A DNA stretch of 64,000 bases, taken from positions 682,001 through 746,000 of the forward strand of contig NZ_CP051293.1 in the NCBI RefSeq assembly GCF_013170805.1, written 5' to 3'. Positions 16,622 to 25,922 of the stretch are shown here, in pieces. The stretch comes from Mesorhizobium sp. NZP2077 (GTDB lineage: Bacteria > Pseudomonadota > Alphaproteobacteria > Rhizobiales > Rhizobiaceae). Every line of letters starts with the position of its first letter. The first letter of the stretch is position 1. Both the position numbers and the translations under genes were made by a program. The notes under the pieces are model-generated. The model saw only the letters and a program-made list of their open reading frames with translations. It had not been told where the DNA came from and did no database searches.

Positions 16622-17620
16622 CTACTTCAGCACCTTCCCATCAGCCCCAAACCGGTACGTCTTCCCAGGCTCCGGAGTCGCATACAGCGTCGCCCCCGGC
16701 TCGGCGTCATACACACCAAAAATCCGCACCGTAATCAGCCCGGCCTTCTCGCAGTCGAGATAGAGGTTGGTGTCGGCACCCAGATGCTCGGCATGCACAA
16801 CCGTGCCCTTCCAGGCACCTGACTTCGTATCGACCGTCAGATGCTCGGGCCGCACGCCGATGGTCTTGGCCGTCTCGCCAAGCCTGGCGCCGTCGATGAA
16901 ATTCATCTTCGGCGAGCCGATGAAGCCGGCGACGAACTCGTTTGCCGGCGAATTGTAGAGTTCCATCGGGCCACCGATCTGCTCGATCCGGCCTGCGTTC
17001 AGCACCACAATCTTGTCGGCCAGCGTCATTGCCTCGACCTGGTCGTGGGTGACGTAGATCATCGTTGCCTTGAGCCGGCGGTGCAGCTGCGCGATTTCAA
17101 GACGCGTGTTGACGCGGAGCGCCGCGTCGAGGTTCGACAGCGGCTCGTCGAACAGGAACAGCTTGGGTTCGCGCACCACGGCGCGGCCGATGGCGACACG
17201 CTGGCGCTGGCCGCCGGAGAGTTCGGCGGGCCTTCGCTCAAGATAGGGTCCCAGCGACAGCATGGAGGACGCGATGCCGATGCGCCTCTCGATCTCGGCC
17301 GCCGGAGTACCCGCCTGCTTGAGGCCGAGGCCCATATTGTTCTTTACCGTCAGATGCGGGTAGAGCGCGTAGGTCTGGAACACCATGGCGATGCCGCGTT
17401 TGGCCGGCGGTATGGTGGACACGTCCACATCATCGATGACCACCCGGCCCGAGGTCGAATCCTCCAGCCCGGCAATGACCCTGAGCAAGGTCGACTTGCC
17501 GCAGCCGGACGGGCCGACGAAGACGACGAATTCGCCATCGTTCACTTCAAAGTTGATACCCTTCAGCACCTCGACCGGCCCGAAGGCCTTCTTCACATTC
17601 TCGATCTTCAGCGAGCCCAC
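16622..17620 (-). CDS. ugpC: CUT1 sugar ABC transporter ATP-binding protein (UgpC/MsmK type)
   Basis: ATPase of a carbohydrate importer, 332 aa. Walker A is [10 protein letters not shown]-loop [12 protein letters not shown], signature [14 protein letters not shown] and Walker [16 protein letters not shown]-terminal TOBE/MalK-like domain (about residues 235-332, IGVRPEHL) completes it. It is the last gene of the minus-strand operon murQ-SBP-permease-permease-oxidoreductase-ATPase. UgpC-type ATPases can serve several sugar importers, so specificity comes from the binding protein. Confidence 0.88.
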   Translation of the reverse strand: MGSLKIENVKKAFGPVEVLKGINFEVNDGEFVVFVGPSGCGKSTLLRVIAGLEDSTSGRVVIDDVDVSTIPPAKRGIAMVFQTYALYPHLTVKNNMGLGLKQAGTPAAEIERRIGIASSMLSLGPYLERRPAELSGGQRQRVAIGRAVVREPKLFLFDEPLSNLDAALRVNTRLEIAQLHRRLKATMIYVTHDQVEAMTLADKIVVLNAGRIEQIGGPMELYNSPANEFVAGFIGSPKMNFIDGARLGETAKTIGVRPEHLTVDTKSGAWKGTVVHAEHLGADTNLYLDCEKAGLITVRIFGVYDAEPGATLYATPEPGKTYRFGADGKVLK

Positions 17621-17635
17621 GGCTTCGTCCCTGTT

Positions 17636-18697
17636 CTAGAGTTTGATGGGGGCGCCGCTGCGCACGCTCTCGTCGGCGGCAAGGCAGACGGCGAGCGATT
17701 TCACCGCGTCGTCCATGTGTTTGGTGAGATCCATATCCTCGCGGATCGCCTTCAGCACGAAGGCCTGTTCGAAGTCGCAGAGATCCTGGTGGCCGGGTTC
17801 GCCTGCCATCGACAGCATTTCGTCTTCCCTGACGAACTTGCCGTCCGGCCCAGTCGCCGCATTGTGCAGGCGGATGGTCGAGGTCTTGGTGTGGGTGTCG
17901 ATATCGTCGGACTTCACACCTTCCTTCATCACGATCGACACGCAGCCGTTCGGTGAGATCACATCCTTCACGAAGAACGCTGTTTCGGAAATCATCGGAC
18001 CCCAGCCGGCTTCGTACCAGCCGACCGAGCCGTCATCGAACAGCACCTGCAGATGGCCGTAATTGTACATCGAGGGCGCGACCTCCTCCGACAGCCGCAC
18101 GCCCATGCCGCGCACCTCGACCGGCCTCGCATCGGTGATCTGCAGCATGACGTCGAGATAATGCACGCCGCAATCGACGATCGGCGACGTCGTCTGCATC
18201 AGCTGCTTGTGCGTCTCCCAGGTCGGCCCTGAGGACTGCTGGTTGAGGTTCATGCGGAAAACATAGGGCCCGCCGAGCTTGCGCGCCTCGGCGATCAGCC
18301 TGATCCAGGACGGGTGATGGCGCAGGATGTAGCCGATCACCAGCTTTTTGCCGTTGGCCTTGGCGGCCGCGACGACGCGTTTTGCGTCGGCGACGGTCGT
18401 TGCCAGCGGCTTTTCCACAAAGACGTGGCAGCCGGCTTCGAACGCCTTCACCGCATAGTCGGCATGGCTGTCGGAATAGGTGGCGATGCAGGCGACATCG
18501 GGCTTCTCGTCGCGCAGTGCCTCGTCGAAGGAGCGCCTGATGCCATAGCCCGACAGCCCGTCCGGCAGCGGCACGTCGGAGCGGTTGATCAGTGCGGCGA
18601 TCTCGAACCCCGGATTGGTGTGATAGGCCAGCGCATGGCTGCGACCCATATTGCCGAGCCCGGCGACGACAACGCGAAGAGGCTTTTCTGAACTCAC
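17636..18697 (-). CDS. Gfo/Idh/MocA-family oxidoreductase
   Basis: NAD(P)-dependent sugar oxidoreductase, 353 aa. The Rossmann motif is VVAGLGNMGRSHALAYH at the N-terminus and the EKPLATT motif carries the conserved Lys of the family. DCGVHYLDVMLQ corresponds to the second catalytic region. It starts with GTG at 18697, overlapping the upstream permease stop by 4 bp (GTGA). Its placement inside the ABC transporter operon suggests it modifies the imported sugar. The reaction cannot be specified. Confidence 0.85.
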   Translation of the reverse strand: MSSEKPLRVVVAGLGNMGRSHALAYHTNPGFEIAALINRSDVPLPDGLSGYGIRRSFDEALRDEKPDVACIATYSDSHADYAVKAFEAGCHVFVEKPLATTVADAKRVVAAAKANGKKLVIGYILRHHPSWIRLIAEARKLGGPYVFRMNLNQQSSGPTWETHKQLMQTTSPIVDCGVHYLDVMLQITDARPVEVRGMGVRLSEEVAPSMYNYGHLQVLFDDGSVGWYEAGWGPMISETAFFVKDVISPNGCVSIVMKEGVKSDDIDTHTKTSTIRLHNAATGPDGKFVREDEMLSMAGEPGHQDLCDFEQAFVLKAIREDMDLTKHMDDAVKSLAVCLAADESVRSGAPIKL

Positions 18698-19533
18698 TTG
18701 ACGGCTCCGGAAGTAATGCCGCGGATCAGCTGCCGCGAGAAGATGACGTAGAGGATCAGCACCGGCATGATCGCCAGCGACAGCGCCGCCAGGATGGCGT
18801 TCCAGTTGGTGACGAACTGGCCGAGGAACAGCTGCGCGCCCAAGGTCACCGTCTTGGTCTCTTCCGACGGCGCCAGGATCAGCGGGAACCAGAGATCGTT
18901 CCAGATCGGGATCATGGTGAAGACGGCGACCGTGGCCATCGACGGCCGCACCAGCGGCAGCACCAGCCGGAAGAAGATGGTGTATTCCGACAGTCCGTCG
19001 ATACGGCCGGCATTCTTCAGATCGTCGGACACCTGCTTCATGAATTCCGACAGGATGAAGACGGCCAGCGGCAGGCCCTGCGCGGTGTAGACCAGGATCA
19101 GCGAGGTCAGCGTGTTGACCAGCCCGCTCGCCACCATCAATTGCAGGATGGCGACGGTGCCGAGCCGGATCGGGATCATGATACCGAGCGCCAGGTAGAG
19201 ACCCATCAGCGAATTGCCGCGGAAGCGGTATTCCGAGAGGGCGAAGGCGGCCATGGCGCCGAAGAGCAGGACGAAGAACAGCGAGGCGACAGTGACGACG
19301 AGGCTGTTCTGGAAATAGTGGATGAAGTCGCCCTGGCCGATCACCGTGGTGTAGCCGATCAGGTCGAAAGTCTTTGGCGTCGGCGGCGTCAGCGGTGCGC
19401 CGAAGATGCCCGCGCGGGATTTAAACGAGTTCATGATGACCAGGATCACCGGAAACAGCGCGATCGCCGTGTAGGTCAGCAGGATCGCGTGGGCGCCGAT
19501 GGTGCGGGGCAGCGAACGGGTGGCGGTGCTCAT
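18694..19533 (-). CDS. CUT1 sugar ABC transporter permease (MalG-type)
   Basis: Inner-membrane permease, 279 aa, six predicted transmembrane helices. The EAA-like loop is seen around KNAGRIDGLSEYTIFFRLVLPLVRPS. It begins with ATG at 19533, preceded by GGGGCAAGAG, 10 bp after the stop of the partner permease. It forms the heterodimeric channel with the MalF-type protein at 19544-20473. Confidence 0.88.
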   Translation of the reverse strand: MSTATRSLPRTIGAHAILLTYTAIALFPVILVIMNSFKSRAGIFGAPLTPPTPKTFDLIGYTTVIGQGDFIHYFQNSLVVTVASLFFVLLFGAMAAFALSEYRFRGNSLMGLYLALGIMIPIRLGTVAILQLMVASGLVNTLTSLILVYTAQGLPLAVFILSEFMKQVSDDLKNAGRIDGLSEYTIFFRLVLPLVRPSMATVAVFTMIPIWNDLWFPLILAPSEETKTVTLGAQLFLGQFVTNWNAILAALSLAIMPVLILYVIFSRQLIRGITSGAVK

Positions 19534-19543
19534 CTCTTGCCCC

Positions 19544-20473
19544 TCAGAACTGGTAGCGACGCAGGCGCGTCTGGACGAGGAAGAGGTAGACGCAAACGCC
19601 GCCAAGAATGATGAGGAACATCATCGTGGCGATCGCCGCGCCCATATTGGGATCGCCGACCTGCAGCTGGAAGCCGAAGAAGGCGCGGTAGAGGAAGGTG
19701 CCGAGAATGTCGGTCGAATAGTTCGGCCCGGCGAGCGCCCCTTGCGCGGTGTAGATCAGGTCGAAGGCGTTGAAATTGCCGACGAAGGTGAGGATCGAGA
19801 TGATGCCGATCGACGGCAGGATCAGCGGCAGCTTGATCTTCCAGAACTGCGACAGGCCGGTGATGCCGTCGCATTCGGCCGCCTCGATCACCTCTTCGGG
19901 GATCGACAGCAGGGCGGCGTAGATCAGCATCATCGGAATGCCGACGAACTGCCAGACCGAGATCAGGCTGAGCGCGGTCAGTGCGTATTGTTCCTTGCCG
20001 AGCCATGGCGTGAACAGGCTTTTCAGGCCGACCAGGTCCATCATATGCGGCGCCACGCCCCATAGCGGCGACAGGATCAGCTTCCAGGCGAAGCCGACGA
20101 TGACAAAGGACAGGATGGTCGGCACGAAGATCGCCGTGCGGTAGAAGGCGGCAAACCGGAGCCTCGGGCTGGACAGAAGTGCTGCCAGCATGACGCCGAT
20201 CGGGTTCTGCACCAGCATGTGGATGATGAAGAACCAAGTGTTGTTCCTCAGCGCATTCCAGAACCCGACGGACCAGTTGGGATCGCCGAACAAGGTGCGG
20301 AAATTTTCAAACCCGACGAAGATCTGGTGCTGCTCGATGTTGCGGAACAGCGACAGCTGCAGCGTGCCGGCCAGCGGCAGGATCATGATCGCCGTGTAGA
20401 CGAGCAGCGCCGGCGCCAGGAAGACGCCGATGTGCCAGCGGGTCGGTCTTTTCGGTCGTGTTTCTGCGGCCAT
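19544..20473 (-). CDS. CUT1 sugar ABC transporter permease (MalF-type)
   Basis: Inner-membrane permease, 309 aa, six predicted helices. The first helix is at about residues 12-34 and the EAA loop is EEVIEAAECDGITGLSQFWKI. I chose the ATG at 20473 (MAAETRP), preceded by GGGG; a longer frame upstream has no membrane-protein character. It is separated from the binding-protein gene by about 250 bp holding a hairpin, a common arrangement that lets the binding protein be made in excess. Confidence 0.87.
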   Translation of the reverse strand: MAAETRPKRPTRWHIGVFLAPALLVYTAIMILPLAGTLQLSLFRNIEQHQIFVGFENFRTLFGDPNWSVGFWNALRNNTWFFIIHMLVQNPIGVMLAALLSSPRLRFAAFYRTAIFVPTILSFVIVGFAWKLILSPLWGVAPHMMDLVGLKSLFTPWLGKEQYALTALSLISVWQFVGIPMMLIYAALLSIPEEVIEAAECDGITGLSQFWKIKLPLILPSIGIISILTFVGNFNAFDLIYTAQGALAGPNYSTDILGTFLYRAFFGFQLQVGDPNMGAAIATMMFLIILGGVCVYLFLVQTRLRRYQF

Positions 20474-20679
20474 GAGTTCGGTCCCCGCCGTCTCTCGGTT
20501 CCAGACGATGTTGATGCTAGATGATGCCTCGATGCACGGCCCTGACATCCTTGCCCAATGCGGCAAGAACAAAGGCCTGCGACTGATCAGCTAGCCTTCC
20601 CCAAGACCAGCAAGGGTAAGGCCGCGAGGCGGTGCCGACAATCGCTATCTGAACTGATGCACTTATGAGCCAGGGTATT

Positions 20680-20713
20680 CGGAACCGGCCAGGCATACGC
20701 CCAGCCGGCTCCG
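20680..20713 (-). terminator. Intra-operon hairpin after the sugar-binding-protein gene
   Basis: On the minus strand CGGAGCCGGC and GCCGGTTCCG form a near-perfect 10-bp stem with a 14-nt loop. It lies just after the stop of the binding-protein gene and before the permease genes. There is no U-run, so mRNA stabilisation or partial attenuation is more likely than full termination. Confidence 0.45.
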
Positions 20714-20725
20714 TTGCCTGAGTTC

Positions 20726-21985
20726 TTACTTCGCCGGCTTGTACCAGCTGTCGAGACCGGTCTGCAGCTTCTTGGCGGCAGCTTCCGGCGTATCGGTGCC
20801 ATTGATGACGTTGGCCGATTCAACCCAGGTCTCGTTTTCGAGGTTCGGCGTACCGCGCGACAGGATCTGGTAGGTCGAGCGGATCGTCGACTTGCACTTG
20901 CCGCGCCAGGAGACGAATTCCTGCGCCAGCGGGTCCGCCATCTTCACCGGCGAGGAGTTCAGGCTGAAGAAGCCCGGCAGCGCGTTGGCGTAGATGGTGG
21001 CGAAATCCGGCGAGGCCACCCAGGACAGGAAGGTCTTGGCGGCGTCGGCGTTCTTCGAAGCAGCGTTCAGGCCCATGCCGATGTCGGTATGGTCGGAGAT
21101 GTAGCAGGTGTCGCCGGCCTTCTCGACCGGCGGCGGGAAGGCGCCCATCTTGAACTGGGCCTGGGTGTTGAACAGGCCGATTTCCCACGAGCCGGCCGGG
21201 TAGATGGCGGCGCGGCCGAGCGTGAACAGGTTCTGGCTGTCCGGATAGGTCTGGGCCTCAAAGCCGTCGCCGAGATACGGCTTCCACTTGGCCAGTTCCT
21301 CATAGGGAGCGACCCAGTCCTTGTCGGTCAGCTTCTGGTCGCCCTTGATCAGCGCTGCACGGCCATCTTCGCCCTTCCAGTAGTTGGGGCCGATGTTCTG
21401 GTAGCCCATGGTCGCCGCTTCCCAGAGATCCTTGGTGCCCATCGCCATCGGGATGTAGGTGCCGTCGGCCTTGATCTTGTCGAGCGCGGCGAAGAACTCG
21501 TCACGGGTCGTCGGGATCTTGATGCCGAGCTTGTCGAAGGCGTCCTTGTTGTAGATGAAGCCGTGGATGACGGAGGCCATCGGCACGCAGAAGCTCGCCT
21601 TGCCGTCGTCGGTCTGCCAGGCGGACTTGGCAACGGGCGAGAAGTTCTCCATGCCGGGCAGCGCCGAGAGATCGGCAAGGTTACCCTTCTTGTAGAGTTC
21701 AAGCGACTTGTCGAACGGGCGGCAGGTGATCAGGTCGCCGGCCGAGCCGGCGGCGAGCTTAGCGCCCAGCGCCGCGTCATATTCGGTCGGAGCCGATGGT
21801 GCGAACACCACTTTGATGCCCGGGTTCTTGGCTTCGAAAGCCGGGATCAGCTTGTCCTTCCAGATGGCAAGGTCGTCGCCACGCCAGCTTTCGATGTTGA
21901 GCGTTACGTCCGCGGCAGAAGCCATCCCGGCCGAGCCGAGAATGCTGGTGCCCAGAAGCAGTGCCGTCAGTAGTTTCGTTGTCAT
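20726..21985 (-). CDS. CUT1 sugar ABC transporter substrate-binding protein
   Basis: Periplasmic solute-binding protein of family 1 (MalE-like), 419 aa. A signal peptide of about 24 residues ends ASA/ADVTL. The sequence continues LNIESWRGDDLAIWKDKLIP, then KLGIKIPTTRDEFFAALDKIK, both typical of CUT1 binding proteins. Two mature-region cysteine sites (ITCRPF, ASFCVP) and two later ones (DTCYISD, RGKCKS) could form disulfides. It sits directly downstream of murQ and opposite a GlcNAc catabolic operon, so its ligand is probably an amino sugar such as MurNAc, anhydroMurNAc, GlcNAc or a disaccharide of these. This is inference from context. Confidence 0.87.
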   Translation of the reverse strand: MTTKLLTALLLGTSILGSAGMASAADVTLNIESWRGDDLAIWKDKLIPAFEAKNPGIKVVFAPSAPTEYDAALGAKLAAGSAGDLITCRPFDKSLELYKKGNLADLSALPGMENFSPVAKSAWQTDDGKASFCVPMASVIHGFIYNKDAFDKLGIKIPTTRDEFFAALDKIKADGTYIPMAMGTKDLWEAATMGYQNIGPNYWKGEDGRAALIKGDQKLTDKDWVAPYEELAKWKPYLGDGFEAQTYPDSQNLFTLGRAAIYPAGSWEIGLFNTQAQFKMGAFPPPVEKAGDTCYISDHTDIGMGLNAASKNADAAKTFLSWVASPDFATIYANALPGFFSLNSSPVKMADPLAQEFVSWRGKCKSTIRSTYQILSRGTPNLENETWVESANVINGTDTPEAAAKKLQTGLDSWYKPAK

Positions 21986-22102
21986 GCTCAGTCTCCCTGT
22001 TGACCTTTTTCAGGTTCGGTTTTGATGAGAACAGAGGCTTTTGACCCCTTGCTCCCCTCGCAAGCCCGTTTCACCCCGATGGAAATCGGGATGACACAGG
22101 CC

Positions 22103-23032
22103 CTACTTCTTTGTTCGGGCATGATCTTTTCCGGGATCATGCGCCAGCGCGGAAAGGGCCGGCCGCAGCTTCTGGCCGGCCTCTTCCAGTATCTTCTGCG
22201 CCGCATCGGCGCTGTCGGCGCCGGCGGCGAGCAGAATGGCGGTCTTGACCGCGCCGCCGCTCTTTTCGAGCAGCCGCGCCGCATCATCCGTGCTGCGCCC
22301 ACTGACGGCGGCGACGATGCGCGCGGCGCGGTCGCGCAGCTTGATGTTGTCAGCCATGAGGTTGACCATGTAGCCGTCATGGACATGGCCGAGATGCACG
22401 GCGGTCAGTGTCGACAGCATGTTGAGCGCGATTTTCTGGGCGGTGCCGGCGCCCATGCGCGTCGAGCCGGCGATCACTTCCGGCGGCGTTTCGAGCAAGA
22501 TGGCGGTATCGGCCTGGCGGAGCAGGGCCGTGTCCCGGTTGTTGGCGATGCCGATGGTGGCCGCGCCGCGACGAGCGGCTTCCTCGACGGCGCGCACCGC
22601 ATAGGGTGTCGTGCCGCTGGCGGAAAGGGCGATCAGGCAATCACCCGCGCCGATGCCGGCATTGGCGACGGCCGTCGCGGCTTCCTCGGTGTCATCCTCC
22701 GGCCCGCCGGCCAGCGTCTTGAACGCCTCGTCGCCGCCGGCGATCAGGATGGCGATACGGTCGCGCCGGATGCCGAAGGTGCCGGGCAGTTCCAAGGCGT
22801 CGGCCAGCGCCATCAGGCCGGAACTGCCGGCCGCGGCATATGCAAGCTTGCCGCCGCGGTTCAGCCTGTCGGCAATGATTTCAGCTGCTCTGGCGATGGC
22901 GGGGATGGCATTGCGGACGGCCTTGGCGGCTTCGATCTGCGCATCGACCAGCGAAACAAGGATGGCTTCCGGGGCCTGGATATCCAGCCCCTCGGCATTC
23001 CTGTGAAGCGCTTCGGTGCGCGTTTCAGCCAT
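22103..23032 (-). CDS. murQ: N-acetylmuramic acid 6-phosphate etherase
   Basis: MurQ cleaves the lactyl ether of MurNAc-6-phosphate to GlcNAc-6-phosphate and D-lactate. The 309-aa protein has the SIS-type fold with AYAAAGSSGLMALADALELP, the ALSASGTTPYAVRA phosphosugar loop and the RMGAGTAQKIALNMLST motif. GGAGG precedes the ATG at 23032. It is the first gene of a minus-strand operon with a sugar ABC importer, and it diverges from a kinase/nagB/nagA operon, so the two together form a complete MurNAc-to-fructose-6-phosphate route. Confidence 0.92.
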   Translation of the reverse strand: MAETRTEALHRNAEGLDIQAPEAILVSLVDAQIEAAKAVRNAIPAIARAAEIIADRLNRGGKLAYAAAGSSGLMALADALELPGTFGIRRDRIAILIAGGDEAFKTLAGGPEDDTEEAATAVANAGIGAGDCLIALSASGTTPYAVRAVEEAARRGAATIGIANNRDTALLRQADTAILLETPPEVIAGSTRMGAGTAQKIALNMLSTLTAVHLGHVHDGYMVNLMADNIKLRDRAARIVAAVSGRSTDDAARLLEKSGGAVKTAILLAAGADSADAAQKILEEAGQKLRPALSALAHDPGKDHARTKK

Positions 23033-23043
23033 CCGCGTTCCTC

Positions 23044-23208
23044 CAATACCCGAACAATACCAAAAAAATACCACTTGTCCACATGCATTAACGAATTCGC
23101 GGGCAGGAAATCGCTGAGCCGACGAAATGCTGAGGATTTTCAATAAAATACGGCTTAATCTTTTTGAAACGGAAATTAACCCTTGGCTATTGGTATTTTA
23201 TTGGTATT
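23044..23208. promoter_or_regulatory. Divergent promoter region with 11-bp-phased GGTATT operators
   Basis: On the murQ side three copies of (C/A)AATACC start at 23044, 23055 and 23066, exactly 11 bp apart. On the kinase side two copies of ATTGGTATT start at 23189 and 23200, again 11 bp apart and in the opposite orientation. The half-site is the same (TTGGTATT / AATACCAA). Helically phased direct repeats next to both operon starts point to cooperative binding by one regulator, most likely the GntR/UTRA protein encoded at 24109. Confidence 0.65.
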
Positions 23209-23230
23209 ATCCGCCCGGAGGAGAAATCGC

Positions 23231-24112
23231 GTGAAATTCGTGCTCGGTATCGATGGCGGCGGCACCAGCTGCAGGGCCGCCCTGGCAACAGTGGACGGCG
23301 CTGTCGTTGGCCGTGCCAAAAGCGGCGCCGCCAACATCCGCACCGACCTCACCGGCGCGCGCTCAAACATTGTCGACGCCGCGCGGCAGGCTTTCATTGC
23401 CGCTGGACAGGATCCCGAACTGATCCCGCAAACCCCCGCCATTCTCGGCCTCGCCGGCGCCAATGTCGGCACCTACCGGCAACAGCTCGAAGCGATCCTG
23501 CCGTTCAGCACCAGCCGCGTCGAGACCGACGCCGAGATCGCGCTCGAAGGCGCCGTCGGCTCCGGTGACGGCGCCATGGCGATCCTCGGCACCGGCACTG
23601 CCTATATGGCGCGCAGAAACGGTAAATCGCGCGCCATCGGCGGTTGGGGTTTTCAGGTCGGCGACCAGGGCAGCGGCGCCCGCATCGGCCGCGATCTCCT
23701 GGAACAGACCCTGCTGGCCCATGATGGCGTGCGCGCGCGCTCGCCGCTGACCGACGCCATGATGGCCACCTTCCGCAACAATCCCGAGGACGTGGTCGAG
23801 TTCACCACCAATGCCAAGCCCGGCGATTTCGGCGGCTTCGCGCCCAAAGTGTTCGAGCATGCCGAAAAGGACGATGCCGTCGCCAACTGGATCGTCGGCA
23901 AGGCGGTCAGCGATGTCGAGGCTTCGCTCGGCGCGCTCGGCCTTCCGGATGATGCGCCGCTTTGCCTGCTCGGCGGACTGGCACCGCTTTATGCGCCGCG
24001 CCTCTCGGCACGCTACCAGGCACTGCTGAAGCCGCCGCTCGACGACGCGCTGGGCGGGGCGGTGCAGATGGCGGCGCGTCTGTTCGCCAAACCAGCGGAG
24101 GCGGCTCGATGA
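23231..24112 (+). CDS. BadF/BadG-family kinase, probable GlcNAc/MurNAc kinase
   Basis: ATP-dependent amino-sugar kinase of the ASKHA fold, 293 aa. FVLGIDGGGTSCRAAL is the first phosphate motif, AILGTGTAYMA the second, GGWGFQVGDQGSGARIGRDLL the typical NAGK-like loop, and LLGGLAPLYAPRL the adenosine region. The family includes eukaryotic-type GlcNAc kinases and clostridial MurK, which phosphorylates both MurNAc and GlcNAc. A kinase that makes MurNAc-6-P is just what murQ needs in a system without a PTS. The GTG at 23231 follows GGAGGAG. It overlaps the regulator gene by 4 bp (ATGA). Confidence 0.83.
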   Translation: MKFVLGIDGGGTSCRAALATVDGAVVGRAKSGAANIRTDLTGARSNIVDAARQAFIAAGQDPELIPQTPAILGLAGANVGTYRQQLEAILPFSTSRVETDAEIALEGAVGSGDGAMAILGTGTAYMARRNGKSRAIGGWGFQVGDQGSGARIGRDLLEQTLLAHDGVRARSPLTDAMMATFRNNPEDVVEFTTNAKPGDFGGFAPKVFEHAEKDDAVANWIVGKAVSDVEASLGALGLPDDAPLCLLGGLAPLYAPRLSARYQALLKPPLDDALGGAVQMAARLFAKPAEAAR

Positions 24113-24891
24113 GCGACGCCGCCGACCAGATCTTCGCCACGCTGAAGCAATCCTCGCAAAGCGGCGCGCCGCTCTATCTGCAATTGCGCAAGAGCATCGA
24201 GGACGCCGTCAATCGCGGCCTGATCGGGCCGGGCGACGCGCTGCCGTCCGAGCGCGACATCGCCACCAAGGCCGACATTTCGCGCGTCACCGTGCGCAAG
24301 GCCGTGCAGGACCTGGTCAAGGGCGGCATTCTGGTGCAGCGCCATGGCTCCGGCACGTTCGTGGCGCCGCGCATGGAACGCGTCGAGCAGTCGCTGTCGC
24401 GGCTCACCTCGTTTACCGAAGACATGGCGCGGCGCGGCATGGCGGTGCGCTCGGCCTGGCTCGACCGCGGCCTCTACGCGCCTTCGCCCGACGAGATGAT
24501 GGTGCTTGGCCTGTCGTCGAGCGAACTGGTGGCACGCGTGGCGCGCCTGCGCATCGCCAACGACACGCCGCTGGCGATCGAACGCGCCTCGCTGTCGGCC
24601 AGCGTGCTGCCCGACCCGGCGGGTATCGGTTCGTCGCTCTATGCGGCGCTGGAACTGACCGGCAACCGGCCGGTGCGCGCCGTGCAGCGCATCTCGGCCG
24701 CCAATCTCGGCGACAGCGATGCGCGGCTGCTCGAAGTGCCGCCGGGCATTGCCGGCCTGCATATCGAGCGCATTTCCTATCTGGCGAGCGGCAAGGTGAT
24801 CGAATTCACCCGCTCCATCTACCGCGGCGACGCCTATGATTTCGTCGCCGAACTGCGGCTGACAGGGCCGAGCGAAGAGGGCCGACCATGA
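24109..24891 (+). CDS. GntR-family regulator, HutC/YvoA (UTRA) type
   Basis: Transcription factor, 260 aa. The N-terminal winged helix is about residues 20-88 (GDALPSERDIATKADISRVTVRKAVQDL, with HGSGTFV), and the C-terminal UTRA effector domain (about 100-255) has the FTEDMARRGM and FTRSIYRGDAYDF motifs. Members of this group (NagR, DasR, YvoA) sense GlcN-6-P or GlcNAc-6-P. It lies inside the amino-sugar operon with 4-bp overlaps on both sides and probably binds the phased GGTATT sites upstream. Confidence 0.88.
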   Translation: MSDAADQIFATLKQSSQSGAPLYLQLRKSIEDAVNRGLIGPGDALPSERDIATKADISRVTVRKAVQDLVKGGILVQRHGSGTFVAPRMERVEQSLSRLTSFTEDMARRGMAVRSAWLDRGLYAPSPDEMMVLGLSSSELVARVARLRIANDTPLAIERASLSASVLPDPAGIGSSLYAALELTGNRPVRAVQRISAANLGDSDARLLEVPPGIAGLHIERISYLASGKVIEFTRSIYRGDAYDFVAELRLTGPSEEGRP

Positions 24892-25922
24892 TCTCCAACA
24901 CCACCCATATGCAGCGCGAGATCGAGGAGATCCCGCAAGCCGTCGCCCGCCTGCTCGATGGCTCCGGCGCCGTGCTCGCCGAGGCCGGGCGCGGCATCAG
25001 GGAACGCGACCCGCAGTTTGTCGTCACCGTGGCGCGCGGTTCGTCCGACCATGCTGCGACCTTCATGAAATATGCCGTCGAACTGACCGCGGGCCTTGCC
25101 GTCGCTTCGGTCGGTCCGTCCATCGCCTCGATCTATGGCCGCAAGCTTCGCCTTGGCGGCTCGGCCTGCCTAGCGATCTCGCAGTCGGGCAAGAGCCCCG
25201 ACATCGTCGCCATGGCCGAAACCGCACGCGCCGGCGGCGCGCTGACCATCGCCGTCACCAACACCGCCGATTCGCCGCTGGCGCGCGCCTCGGACTATGC
25301 GATCGACATATTGGCCGGGCCCGAGCGCAGTGTCGCGGCGACCAAGACCTTCGTTAATTCCGCTGTCGCCGGTCTCGCCTTGATGGCGCATTCCACTGGC
25401 GACGAGGCGCTTCTGGCAGCGCTGGCCCGCCTGCCCGAGCATTTCGGCAAGGCGATCGCCTGCGACTGGATGAGCGTGCTTGCCGAAACCATCGAGAAGC
25501 AGAAATCGCTGTTCATCCTTGGCCGCGGCCCTTCGGCGGCAATGGCCAACGAAGCGGCGCTGAAGTTCAAGGAAACCTGCGGCATGCATGCCGAAGCCTA
25601 TAGCGCGGCCGAAGTCATGCATGGCCCGCTGGCGCTGATCGGCCCCGACTTTCCGGTGCTGGCGCTGGCCGCGCGCGACGCGTCCGAACCGTCCGTCGCT
25701 GAAGCCGCCGACGGGCTGGCGGCCAAGGGGGCACCGGTGTTCGTCACCTCGACACTGGCCAACCGCGCCACGCGCCTGCCGCATGTCGCCACTGGCCATC
25801 CGCTGACCGATCCGCTGACGCTGATCGTCTCCTTCTACGTGTTCGTCGAGGCCTTCGCCCGCCACCGGGGTCTCGATCCGGACACGCCGCGCAATCTTCG
25901 CAAGGTGACGGAGACGGTATGA
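24888..25922 (+). CDS. Glucosamine-6-phosphate deaminase, NagB-II (GlmS isomerase-like)
   Basis: A 344-aa protein with two SIS domains: ARGSSDHAATFMKY and AISQSGKSPDIVAM in the first, LGRGPSAAMANEAALKFKET and EVMHGPLALI in the second. It resembles the isomerase half of GlmS without the glutaminase domain, the hallmark of NagB-II deaminases, which convert glucosamine-6-phosphate to fructose-6-phosphate and ammonia. It lies between the regulator and nagA with 4-bp overlaps on both sides, which supports this role over GlmS-like synthesis. Confidence 0.85.
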   Translation: MISNTTHMQREIEEIPQAVARLLDGSGAVLAEAGRGIRERDPQFVVTVARGSSDHAATFMKYAVELTAGLAVASVGPSIASIYGRKLRLGGSACLAISQSGKSPDIVAMAETARAGGALTIAVTNTADSPLARASDYAIDILAGPERSVAATKTFVNSAVAGLALMAHSTGDEALLAALARLPEHFGKAIACDWMSVLAETIEKQKSLFILGRGPSAAMANEAALKFKETCGMHAEAYSAAEVMHGPLALIGPDFPVLALAARDASEPSVAEAADGLAAKGAPVFVTSTLANRATRLPHVATGHPLTDPLTLIVSFYVFVEAFARHRGLDPDTPRNLRKVTETV

